Shown here in pieces: positions 7,699 to 13,825 of a DNA stretch of 13,841 bases. The notes beneath the pieces are model-generated. The model ran no database searches, had not been told where the DNA came from, and worked only from the letters and a program-made list of their open reading frames with translations. The first letter of the stretch is position 1. Every line of letters begins with the position of its first letter. The stretch comes from Chloroflexota bacterium (GTDB taxonomy: Bacteria; Chloroflexota; Anaerolineae; 4572-78). Made by a program: the position numbers and the translations under genes. The stretch lies in assembly GCA_024278725.1 (NCBI GenBank), contig JAJRSQ010000014.1, positions 1-13,841 of the forward strand. Direction: 5' to 3'.

Positions 7699-7799
7699 TT
7701 GCGGTAAGTGGGGATTTTATCAGCCCGTTCGCAGGTAGTTCATCCCGTCCCGCGCCACAACACTGTGTATCTGAGGCGCAACCCGCCCGTAAACCGCAA
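7699..7799 (-). other. Possible multibranched fold at the 5' end of the rpoB leader
   Basis: A 7-bp pairing (7793-7799 with 7699-7705, minus-strand TTGCGGT and ACCGCAA) would close the first 100 nt of the rpoB transcript. Inside it are two further inverted repeats: 7752-7756 with 7775-7779 (GCGCC and GGCGC), and 7711-7715 with 7742-7746 (GGGAT and ATCCC). The closing arm begins almost at the predicted transcription start. Such an arrangement is typical of structured leaders, but short pairings like these arise by chance, and no known riboswitch motif was recognised. The rest of the 394-nt gene-free stretch 7511-7904 holds the 7600-7628 hairpin, the promoter and the metK terminator. Confidence 0.3.
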
Positions 7800-7805
7800 T
7801 TTTAC

Positions 7806-7834
7806 ATTATAGGCATGGGGCATACTTTTGTCAA
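7806..7834 (-). promoter_or_regulatory. Consensus promoter of rpoB
   Basis: The minus strand has -35 TTGACA (7829-7834), a 17-nt spacer and -10 TATAAT (7806-7811), a perfect match to the sigma70-type consensus in both boxes and spacing. Transcription would start near 7799, leaving a leader of about 290 nt before rpoB. It lies just after the metK terminator, so rpoB is an independent transcription unit. The strength of the match fits a highly expressed housekeeping gene. Confidence 0.92.
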
Positions 7835-7853
7835 TTTTATGATTCTTTTTTGT

Positions 7854-7888
7854 ACAAAAACAGGGGTCTGGAAACCCAAACCCCTGTT
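7854..7888 (-). terminator. Rho-independent terminator of the metK operon
   Basis: A perfect 9-bp stem (7880-7888 AACAGGGGT on the minus strand with 7859-7867 ACCCCTGTT, 12-nt loop) runs into five consecutive T residues and then GTACA. It begins 16 nt after the metK stop codon and ends 20 nt before the -35 box of the rpoB promoter. It cleanly separates the two units. Confidence 0.9.
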
Positions 7889-7904
7889 CACGGTCAGTGC
7901 GGGG

Positions 7905-9110
7905 TTATAAACCGGCTTCTTTTCGCAGCACGTCGGCTTTGTCGGTGCGTTCCCAAGTGAAGTCCACATCGGTGCGCCCGAAATGCCCGTATGCGGCGGT
8001 CTTCTGGAAGACAGGTTTGCGCAAATCCAACTGCCGGATGATGGCGGCGGGGCGAAGGTCAAAGTGTTTTTCAACCAGCTCAACAATTTTTTCGTCGCTG
8101 ATTTGCCCCGTGCCGAAGGTTTCCACCGCCAGCGAGACGGGATGCGCCACACCGATGGCGTAGCTCACCTGCAATTCCACGCGGTCAGCCAAGCCCGCCG
8201 CCACGATGTTTTTGGCAATGTAGCGGGTCATATACGCCGCCGAGCGGTCTACTTTGGTGGCATCCTTCCCGGAGAACGCGCCACCACCGTGCCGAGCCAC
8301 ACCGCCGTAGGTATCAACGATGATTTTGCGCCCGGTCAGTCCGGCATCGCCCAGAGGACCGCCGGTCACAAAGCGTCCGGTGGGGTTGACAAAGATTTTC
8401 GTATCGTCGTCCACCAATCCAACCGGCACCACTTCGTTGATGACGTGTTCGATGATGTCGCTGCGGATGTCTTCCTGTTTCACGTCGGGGCTGTGCTGGG
8501 TGGAAATCACTACCGCGTCCACCCGTTTGGGCTTGCCGAAGGCGTATTCCACCGTCACCTGACTTTTGCCATCGGGGCGGAGATACGGGAGCAAGCCGGT
8601 TTTGCGCACTTGCGACAGCCGGTAGCACAGTTTGTGCGCCAGCGACGCGGTGAGCGGCATCAGCTCTTCGGTTTCATTGCAGGCAAACCCAATCATCATC
8701 CCCTGGTCGCCCGCGCCGGTGTCCAGGTCATCGTCAATTTCGCCCTGTTTTGCTTCCAGCGCTTTGTTCACCCCCAACGCGATGTCGGCGGATTGTTCTT
8801 TGATGCTCACCATCACGCCACAGGTTTCGGCATCGAAACCGTATTTGGCGCGCGTGTAGCCGATTTCTTCAACGGTGTCACGCACAATTTTGGGAATATC
8901 CACATATGCGCTGGTGGTAATTTCGCCCATCACGGCAACCAAGCCGGTGGTGGTTGCCGTTTCGCACGCCACCCGCGCCATCGGGTCTTGCTCCAGAATT
9001 GCGTCCAAAATCGCATCGCTGATTTGGTCGCACATTTTATCGGGGTGTCCCTCGGTCACTGATTCGCTGGTGAAAAACAGTTTCGGCGAGGTCATAAATG
9101 TCGTACTCAT
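7905..9110 (-). CDS. metK: S-adenosylmethionine synthetase (methionine adenosyltransferase)
   Basis: MetK joins methionine and ATP to make SAM, releasing phosphate and pyrophosphate; it is a cytoplasmic oligomer. The 401 residues fit the family (about 380-400). The N-terminal ATP and metal motif FTSESVTEGHPDK (residues 13-25, with H22 and D24) is intact, as is GAGDQG at 132-137. The phosphate-binding loop appears as ARHGGGAFSGKDATKVDRSA, with Ala where many homologues have Pro after KD. The end HFGRTDVDFTWERTDKAD is typical. The start ATG at 9108-9110 has GGAG at 9117-9120 with a 6-nt spacing; a TTG 33 nt upstream stays in frame but lacks support. It is the last gene of the riboswitch-led operon after ahcY, and a terminator follows directly. 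Confidence 0.98.
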   Translation of the reverse strand: MSTTFMTSPKLFFTSESVTEGHPDKMCDQISDAILDAILEQDPMARVACETATTTGLVAVMGEITTSAYVDIPKIVRDTVEEIGYTRAKYGFDAETCGVMVSIKEQSADIALGVNKALEAKQGEIDDDLDTGAGDQGMMIGFACNETEELMPLTASLAHKLCYRLSQVRKTGLLPYLRPDGKSQVTVEYAFGKPKRVDAVVISTQHSPDVKQEDIRSDIIEHVINEVVPVGLVDDDTKIFVNPTGRFVTGGPLGDAGLTGRKIIVDTYGGVARHGGGAFSGKDATKVDRSAAYMTRYIAKNIVAAGLADRVELQVSYAIGVAHPVSLAVETFGTGQISDEKIVELVEKHFDLRPAAIIRQLDLRKPVFQKTAAYGHFGRTDVDFTWERTDKADVLRKEAGL

Positions 9111-9140
9111 AATTTTCTCCAATTTATAATTAACACTGAA

Positions 9141-9199
9141 CAATTAACAAATATCCGTTTTTGAGCAAGTGAACATTGCTCATTGATAATTGTTAATTG
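9141..9199. repeat. Nested inverted repeats in the ahcY-metK gap
   Basis: An outer 10-bp inverted repeat (9141-9150 CAATTAACAA with 9190-9199) surrounds an inner 7-bp one (9162-9168 TGAGCAA with 9176-9182, 7-nt loop). The 91 nt between ahcY and the metK start are AT-rich and made of recurring words such as TTAATTG and AACAATTAAC, unlike the flanking genes. It could be a small dispersed intergenic repeat or an mRNA processing hairpin. No T tract follows on the minus strand, so it is not an obvious terminator. Confidence 0.5.
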
Positions 9200-9201
9200 A
9201 T

Positions 9202-10467
9202 TTACGTTCCTTCTTGCCAACTATTGAGGTAGGCAATCTGTTCCTCGGTGAGGGTATCAATCTTCACCCCCATCGCTTCCAGTTTGAAGCGGGCAATTTC
9301 TTGGTCAATGTCCTGCGGCACGGCATAAACTTTCTTCTCCAGTTTACCGGCATTTTCTTTCATGTACACGGCGCTGAGCGCCTGATTGGCGAAACTCATG
9401 TCCATCACCGTGGCGGGATGCCCTTCAGCGGCGGCAAGGTTCACCAACCGACCCTCGCCCAGCAGGCGGATGCTGCGCCCGTCGGGCAGGAAATATTCGT
9501 CCACAAATTCGCGCGGGTGACGTTTTTCCACTGCCATTTCTTCCAAGGAAGGGATGTTGATTTCCACATTGAAATGCCCGGAGTTGGCAACGACACAACC
9601 GTCTTTCATCACTTCAAAGTGATGTTTATCAATGACGTGTTTGTCGCCGGTGGCGGAGACGATGAAGTCCGAAATCGGCGCAGCTTCCAGCATCGGCATG
9701 ACGCGGAAACCGTCCATCATCGCTTCCAGTGCCTTCAGCGGGTCTACTTCGGTGACGATGACATTTGCGCCCAGCCCGTTGGCTCGCATGGCAATACCGC
9801 GACTGCACCAGCCGTACCCGGCGACGGTGAAAGTTTTGCCCGCCAGCAGAATGTTGGTGGCGCGAATGATGCCGTCGAGGGTGGATTGTCCCGTGCCGTA
9901 GCGGTTATCAAACAGATGTTTGGTCATCGCATCGTTGACGGCAATCACCGGGAAGCGCAATTCACCGTCCGCCGCCATTGCCCGCAGCCGAATCACGCCG
10001 GTGGTGGTCTCTTCCGTCCCGCCGATGATTTCCGGCACTTGGTCGGGGCGCTCGGAATGGAGAATGCTCACCAAATCCGCACCGTCATCCATCGTAATTT
10101 GGGGATGATGATCCAGCGCGGCGTTGAGGTGCTGGTAATACACTTCGTTGCTTTCGCCTTTGATGGCGTACACGGGAATTTCAAACGCCGACACCAGCGC
10201 CGCCGCGACATCATCCTGCGTGCTGAGCGGATTGCTGGCAGTCAGCACCACATCCGCGCCCGCCACCTGCAACACCCGCGCCAAGTTGGCGGTTTCGGTG
10301 GTGACGTGCAAACATGCGCTAATCTTCAAACCGTCCAACGGACGTTCTTTCGCAAACCGTTCCATCAGCGAGCGGATGACGGGCATTTCTTTGTATGCCC
10401 ATTCAATTCGCCAGCGTCCTTTTTCAGCCAAGCTGAGGTCTTTTACATCAAATTCTTTTACGGTCAT
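9202..10467 (-). CDS. ahcY: S-adenosylhomocysteine hydrolase (adenosylhomocysteinase)
   Basis: AhcY reversibly splits SAH into homocysteine and adenosine using tightly bound NAD, relieving product inhibition of methyltransferases. The 421 residues are the short form, lacking the insertion of about 40 residues found in many proteobacterial and eukaryotic enzymes. Substrate-site segments are seen: HVTTETANL (54-62), TMDDGAD (125-131), EETTTG (152-157) and NDAMTKHLFDN (178-188, with K183 and D187). The NAD-binding turn is GYGWCSRG (217-224). The C-terminus LNSWQEGT resembles archaeal and thermophile enzymes rather than the HYRY-type end. The start ATG at 10465-10467 has GGAG with 5-nt spacing. 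It lies 98 nt after the kinase gene and upstream of metK. That 98-nt gap holds only a weak AT inverted repeat (10501-10507 with 10523-10529). Confidence 0.97.
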   Translation of the reverse strand: MTVKEFDVKDLSLAEKGRWRIEWAYKEMPVIRSLMERFAKERPLDGLKISACLHVTTETANLARVLQVAGADVVLTASNPLSTQDDVAAALVSAFEIPVYAIKGESNEVYYQHLNAALDHHPQITMDDGADLVSILHSERPDQVPEIIGGTEETTTGVIRLRAMAADGELRFPVIAVNDAMTKHLFDNRYGTGQSTLDGIIRATNILLAGKTFTVAGYGWCSRGIAMRANGLGANVIVTEVDPLKALEAMMDGFRVMPMLEAAPISDFIVSATGDKHVIDKHHFEVMKDGCVVANSGHFNVEINIPSLEEMAVEKRHPREFVDEYFLPDGRSIRLLGEGRLVNLAAAEGHPATVMDMSFANQALSAVYMKENAGKLEKKVYAVPQDIDQEIARFKLEAMGVKIDTLTEEQIAYLNSWQEGT

Positions 10468-10565
10468 TTTGTCTCCTAACTTTTAAATGAAACTTCCAAC
10501 AAAATAGTGAGTAACCTGCTATCTATTTTTCAACGTGCCCATGCGCAACGATTGAAGCGCAGACA

Positions 10566-11540
10566 TCATTTTTCGTTCAACGCCTCAAAAAATGCCAGCA
10601 CATCGGGTGTGGGGTCGAAGTTTTCCGCATATCGCGCGGCAAACTCATCCACCGAATAGTGGTGCGTCTGCGTGCCGTGCGCCTCAATGGCGTAAGTGGC
10701 GGTCAGCGTGCCGAGCCGCCCGGCGTCTGCCCATGCCAGCCCGTTCACCAGCCCCGCCATCAGCCCCGCACGGTAGGCGTCGCCCGCGCCGGTGGGGTCG
10801 GCAACTTCTTCCAGCGCAATGGCGGGAATGTCAATCTGCCTTTCGGCGGTATAAATTGGTGACCCATGTTCCCCTTTGGTGATGATGATGACTTCTGCCA
10901 TTTGGCGCATCCGGTCAAGGGTCAACTCGGTGCGCTGTTTGATGAGTTCAAATTCGTAATCGTTCACAATCAGAATGTGCGCCCCGTCAATGCCGTCCAT
11001 CAACTGTTCTTTTGAAAAGAGGGGAATTTGCTGGCTGGGGTCGTACATATATGGAATGCCGAGCGATTTACATTCGGTCACATAATCTGCCATTGCCTGA
11101 GGGGCGTTGGGGGAAATGGTCGCCAGTTTGATGGCGCGATAATCCTGCGCGGCAAATTGGACTCTGCCGGAATGCGCCATCGCACCGATGAAGAAGTTGG
11201 CGATTTGACGGTTGCCGGTATCGGTGGAAACGAAAAACGAGGCGGTGAGCACATCGGAGACGTGCAGCACGGCGGACGTGTCCACGCCATGGGTCGCCAA
11301 ATCGGCGATGTAGTCGGCGGCATCTTTGCCGACGCTCGCCATCAACAGCGGCGTTTGTTTCAACAGCGCCAAATTGTAGGCGATGTTTCCGGCGGTTCCG
11401 CCACGCTCGCGGCGCAAAGAATCAACCAGCACACTGATGGAGAGCCGTTCCAGTTGGTCGGGCATGATATAATCAGTGAAACTACCGTTGAACGACATAA
11501 TGTAATCGAATGCCATGGAGCCGGTGACTGCAATTGTCAT
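10566..11540 (-). CDS. PfkB-family carbohydrate/nucleoside kinase, probable adenosine kinase
   Basis: The 324-residue product is a ribokinase-fold (PfkB) kinase. Visible motifs are GGTAGNIAYNLALL (47-60, signature 1), the NxxE-type motif NDYE (193-196), TKGEHG (221-226) and DPTGAGDAYRAG (248-259, signature 2), in which D254 is the expected catalytic base. Such enzymes phosphorylate sugars or nucleosides with ATP. The sequence alone does not fix the substrate. As first gene of a riboswitch-controlled unit with ahcY and metK, adenosine is the likely one: phosphorylation to AMP would remove a product of AhcY and favour SAH breakdown. This is inference from context. Methylthioribose kinase belongs to another fold; ribokinase or fructokinase activity cannot be excluded. 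Start ATG at 11538-11540, with GAGG four bases upstream, only 12 nt after the terminator T run. Confidence 0.9.
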   Translation of the reverse strand: MTIAVTGSMAFDYIMSFNGSFTDYIMPDQLERLSISVLVDSLRRERGGTAGNIAYNLALLKQTPLLMASVGKDAADYIADLATHGVDTSAVLHVSDVLTASFFVSTDTGNRQIANFFIGAMAHSGRVQFAAQDYRAIKLATISPNAPQAMADYVTECKSLGIPYMYDPSQQIPLFSKEQLMDGIDGAHILIVNDYEFELIKQRTELTLDRMRQMAEVIIITKGEHGSPIYTAERQIDIPAIALEEVADPTGAGDAYRAGLMAGLVNGLAWADAGRLGTLTATYAIEAHGTQTHHYSVDEFAARYAENFDPTPDVLAFFEALNEK

Positions 11541-11552
11541 ATTTCCTCACAT

Positions 11553-11572
11553 AAAAAAAGCCGCAACGCGGC
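11553..11572 (-). terminator. Riboswitch-controlled intrinsic terminator
   Basis: GCCGC (11568-11572), a 3-nt loop and GCGGC (11560-11564) are followed by seven T residues (11553-11559) on the minus strand. The hairpin sits 10 nt after the 3' strand of riboswitch helix P1 and 12 nt before the kinase start. This is the normal expression platform of a transcriptional S-box OFF switch. Confidence 0.9.
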
Positions 11573-11582
11573 AGAGTGAATG

Positions 11583-11684
11583 CTCATCTCTCAAAGCGCA
11601 CGCCTTGCAGGAATTGGCACCGAAGGTTTTTCAACCGGGTTGCCGGGGTTTCAACGAGCCTGTCTCTCCACCCCTCTGGATGAG
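11583..11684 (-). promoter_or_regulatory. SAM-I (S-box) riboswitch
   Basis: The minus strand carries the conserved S-box core in order. Helix P1 is CTCATC (11679-11684) paired with GATGAG (11583-11588). Then come AGAGGGGTGGAGAGAC, corresponding to the kink-turn region, GTTGAAACCCCGGCAACC, and CGGTGCCAATTCCTGCA. These are the signature blocks of the SAM-I aptamer (consensus AGAGaGGUGGAGGGA, GAUGAAACCCGGCAACC, GGUGCCAAUUCCUGC). P3 can form from GGTT and AACC. An intrinsic terminator follows, and a sigma70-type promoter precedes at a suitable distance. SAM binding should stabilise P1 and allow termination, repressing the kinase-ahcY-metK genes when SAM is plentiful. The aptamer identity is very secure; the antiterminator pairing was not worked out. 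Confidence 0.95.
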
Positions 11685-11716
11685 TGTCCAGAATATTCAA
11701 GTAAAAAGCACTGAGA

Positions 11717-11745
11717 ATGGTAGCACGGTGTATTTTTTTTGTCAA
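11717..11745 (-). promoter_or_regulatory. Promoter of the SAM-recycling operon
   Basis: The minus strand has a perfect -35 TTGACA (11740-11745), a 17-nt spacer starting with seven A residues, and -10 TACCAT (11717-11722, four of six matches). Transcription would start near 11710, about 26 nt before helix P1 of the riboswitch. Confidence 0.85.
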
Positions 11746-11790
11746 AAGCCATCGGGCGGATTTTCCGGCGGGGGCGTAGGCATTTCGGCG

Positions 11791-11821
11791 CAGGGGTGGA
11801 ACGCCGGGCATTCCACCCCTG
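11791..11821 (-). terminator. Stable hairpin after the glycosidase gene, possible terminator
   Basis: A perfect 11-bp stem (11791-11801 CAGGGGTGGAA with 11811-11821 TTCCACCCCTG, 9-nt loop) starts 12 nt after the glycosidase stop codon. On the minus strand no T tract follows, so it is not a classical intrinsic terminator in that direction. A T7 run lies on the plus-strand side, eight bases beyond the stem. It may act as a 3' mRNA stabiliser or a T-less terminator between this gene and the SAM operon. Confidence 0.5.
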
Positions 11822-11833
11822 TTCGGTCTTTTT

Positions 11834-13450
11834 TTACCGCAAAATTACCGGCAAAAATACACTGTAGGCGTAATTGGTGGGCACACTCAACGACGAAACG
11901 ACATTCAGGTAGTTCAGATTCAAGCTGGGGGTATCGAACACAATTTTGAGGGTGTGCGCCCCCGCCGTGAGCCGGATGTTGTTGGCGGTGAGATTACCCC
12001 ACGTTTGCCAGCCGTCGCCGCGCGTGGTGTTCATCGCGCCGGTGATGTCCGTGCCGTCCAATTCGATGCGGATGGTTTTGGTGCCGCTCGCGCCCGATGC
12101 CACCCGCGCGATGAGGTCATAATAATCGGTTTTGGAAACGGTGACATCATATGCCAGCCATTCTCCGGCGGCTGTCCAACCGACATTATATGCGCCGGAA
12201 GCATCGTTGGTGGATTGAATGTCCACATCATCACTGCGATACATGTTGCCGGTGTTGCCGGCGGTGGTGTCATGATACCCCACCCCTTCCCCGCCCGCGC
12301 GATAATCTTCCGCTTCAATGCGTCCGGGCAGTTGGATGGTCGTCGAGCCGCCGGGCGTCGGGGTGGGTGCAGGGGTGCCGGTCGGCGCGGGTGTTGGGGA
12401 TGGCGTCGGGGTTGGCGCGGTCGGTGTGGGGGTCGGTGTGCCCGCCGGTGGCGGTGTACTGCCGCTGAAATAGGGGTCGGCAGCCCAATAGACGCTCGAC
12501 GGCGGCACGCGCCCTTCGGTCGCGCCATCGAGCCATATCCAACTGATGCCCAAACTTTCGGCATCGTTGGTCACTTTCATATAATCGTTTTCATTCCACC
12601 CGCCGATTTCCGTGTTCATAAGCGGGTAGGCGTTTTTCAGCCCCTGCACGGACGTGTAATTGTAATCCCAATACATATGCAATCCGACAATGGCGTTGTT
12701 CCAATTGGCATTGATTTGCGGATTGTTCTGCAAAATCGCATTCACATTGTCGTCGCGGGCATTTTCCACGCTCCACAGAATCAGGGGCGTATCGGGGGCA
12801 TCGGCGCGGATGCGCTGGCGCATGCGCTCCTCATATCCAGCCAGTCCCACCCCTGCCCCGCCGGGTTCATTGGTCACTTCATAAATCACATGGGTGCGAT
12901 TTTTATAGCGCGGGGCAATGACGCGCCACCAGTCGGTGGCATCGGTTTCATCCCGTCCACCCACAGGGTGATAATCAATGATGACATAAAAGCCATTCTC
13001 CGAGGCGCGGTCAACCCATTCATCCAAATCGGGGATGACCTGCGTGGCGGTGGGCAAATTACAGTTGGTTCCGCACCCGCCGGGGTAATTTTGCGGTGGA
13101 CGATACACCAAAATGCGCACCACATTCATATGGTAATTGTCGCGCAGGTTTGCCCAGAAAGCGGGGTCGTTGCGGGAAGCGCGGTCATCGCGGCGGGGAT
13201 TTTCGCCGCGCAGACGCACGGCGGTATCGCCGGTGACGATGGTATTGCCGACCATGCGCGGACGCGGGCGGTCGGTGGGGAGGGAGGGCGAAACGGCGGT
13301 GATAGATTGCGGCTGATGCACGGGGGCATCGGCGGAGACACGCAGGGCAAACACCAACGACACAGCAACCAGCGCCATGCCCACTACGAGCCAAAACAGG
13401 GTTCGCCTGCCTGTCATCCGCCCATTGGGGAAGAAAAATAATAAGTTCAT
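11834..13450 (-). CDS. Secreted GH5-type glycoside hydrolase with CBM6-type module
   Basis: This 538-residue protein probably cleaves a beta-1,4-glucan or related polysaccharide outside the cell. A hydrophobic segment at 18-36 followed by VSA (38-40) is a probable signal peptide. The catalytic domain spans about 65-330: R112, H161 (IIDYHP), acid/base E195 in NEP (194-196), H258 and Y260 (GLHMYW), and nucleophile candidate E281 in NTEIGGW, the usual GH5/clan A set. A Thr-Pro linker covers about 331-368. A CBM6-like module follows (372-520), starting near IEAEDY and holding GEWLAYDV, a carbohydrate-binding beta-sandwich. The tail ends YSVFLPVILR, like C-termini I associate with Chloroflexota secreted proteins. 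Start ATG at 13448-13450 has GGAG with 7-nt spacing. Monocistronic. Exact substrate (cellulose, mannan, other) is unknown. Confidence 0.88.
   Translation of the reverse strand: MNLLFFFPNGRMTGRRTLFWLVVGMALVAVSLVFALRVSADAPVHQPQSITAVSPSLPTDRPRPRMVGNTIVTGDTAVRLRGENPRRDDRASRNDPAFWANLRDNYHMNVVRILVYRPPQNYPGGCGTNCNLPTATQVIPDLDEWVDRASENGFYVIIDYHPVGGRDETDATDWWRVIAPRYKNRTHVIYEVTNEPGGAGVGLAGYEERMRQRIRADAPDTPLILWSVENARDDNVNAILQNNPQINANWNNAIVGLHMYWDYNYTSVQGLKNAYPLMNTEIGGWNENDYMKVTNDAESLGISWIWLDGATEGRVPPSSVYWAADPYFSGSTPPPAGTPTPTPTAPTPTPSPTPAPTGTPAPTPTPGGSTTIQLPGRIEAEDYRAGGEGVGYHDTTAGNTGNMYRSDDVDIQSTNDASGAYNVGWTAAGEWLAYDVTVSKTDYYDLIARVASGASGTKTIRIELDGTDITGAMNTTRGDGWQTWGNLTANNIRLTAGAHTLKIVFDTPSLNLNYLNVVSSLSVPTNYAYSVFLPVILR
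12353..12375 (+). other. Potential G-quadruplex motif in the linker-coding region
   Basis: The plus (template) strand has four G runs (12353-12355, 12360-12363, 12365-12367, 12372-12375) with loops of 4, 1 and 4 bases. It lies opposite codons for the Thr-Pro linker, so the G runs probably follow from proline and threonine codons with C at the third position. Confidence 0.4.
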
Positions 13451-13494
13451 AATAAATCTCCTAAAATAAATTCGGGCGAAAAATTATTCAATTG

Positions 13495-13523
13495 TTCGGC
13501 AGATGGCGGTACATCTGCCCGAA
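13495..13523 (-). promoter_or_regulatory. Leader hairpin before the glycosidase gene
   Basis: Eleven base pairs with one bulged C (13495-13505 with 13512-13523, loop GCGGTA on the plus strand) form a stem 45 nt before the start codon. The minus-strand arm TTCGGGC (13517-13523) could instead pair with GCCCGAA at 13471-13477, next to the ribosome binding site, so alternative folds exist. Regulation of translation is possible but unproven. Confidence 0.45.
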
Positions 13524-13640
13524 AAAAGAATTAATACCGCATAAAAAGCAGAGTCAGTGTATCCTCTTTTGAATGATGACGCTTGCCTGAATCCAACTCA
13601 TGTCCCTACGGTTGCCGTACGAAGCCACCCCGAAAAATAT

Positions 13641-13654
13641 TGATAGCACTATCA
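13641..13654. promoter_or_regulatory. Operator-like palindrome TGATAGCACTATCA
   Basis: Two 6-bp arms (TGATAG and CTATCA) flank a 2-nt centre. The site abuts the -10 box of the promoter candidate and would cover the start of transcription, the position expected of a repressor operator for a LacI-, TetR- or GntR-type regulator. No regulator gene is in the window. Confidence 0.5.
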
Positions 13655-13683
13655 GTATCGCACACAATTGCCGTCGGTGTCAG
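13654..13683 (-). promoter_or_regulatory. Possible promoter of the glycosidase gene
   Basis: The minus strand has CTGACA (13678-13683, five of six matches to the -35 consensus), an 18-nt spacer and GATACT (13654-13659, four of six matches to the -10 consensus). Transcription from here would give a leader of about 195 nt. The -10 match is weak, and other AT-rich candidates closer to the gene cannot be excluded. Confidence 0.4.
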
Positions 13684-13825
13684 TAAAGTTTGCATGAAGC
13701 TCACGGCTGTTGCAAAGTAAATTTTAAGGTTGCCGGTTTTCATGATTTCACGCCGCAGGGGCGATTTGCGAGCCGCTCTTACGCATTTTCTTCCGGTTTT
13801 AACGAAAATCGGTGGCGTTGTAGGG

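Noticed and set aside
9111..9143. Upstream TTG start that would lengthen MetK by 11 residues
   Set aside because: ATG at 9108-9110 has GGAG at ideal spacing and matches the family N-terminus; the extension lies in repeat-like AT-rich DNA.
9190..10479. Plus-strand open frame of 429 codons
   Set aside because: Antisense to ahcY over its full length, no family features.
11547..11552. ATG-TGA start-stop pair just before the kinase ribosome binding site
   Set aside because: It has no ribosome binding site of its own and is explained by the terminator T run meeting the GTGAGG sequence; probably coincidence.
11584..11811. Minus-strand open frame of 75 codons before the kinase
   Set aside because: It runs through the S-box aptamer, whose conserved bases explain the sequence; no ribosome binding site.
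12350..12460. Repetitive GC-rich tract that could be taken for a tandem repeat array
   Set aside because: It codes for the Thr-Pro linker; units are irregular and there are no spacers, so it is neither a CRISPR array nor a mobile repeat.
11954..13441. Plus-strand open frame of 495 codons
   Set aside because: Antisense to the glycosidase; its Gly/Arg-rich middle mirrors the Thr-Pro linker codons.
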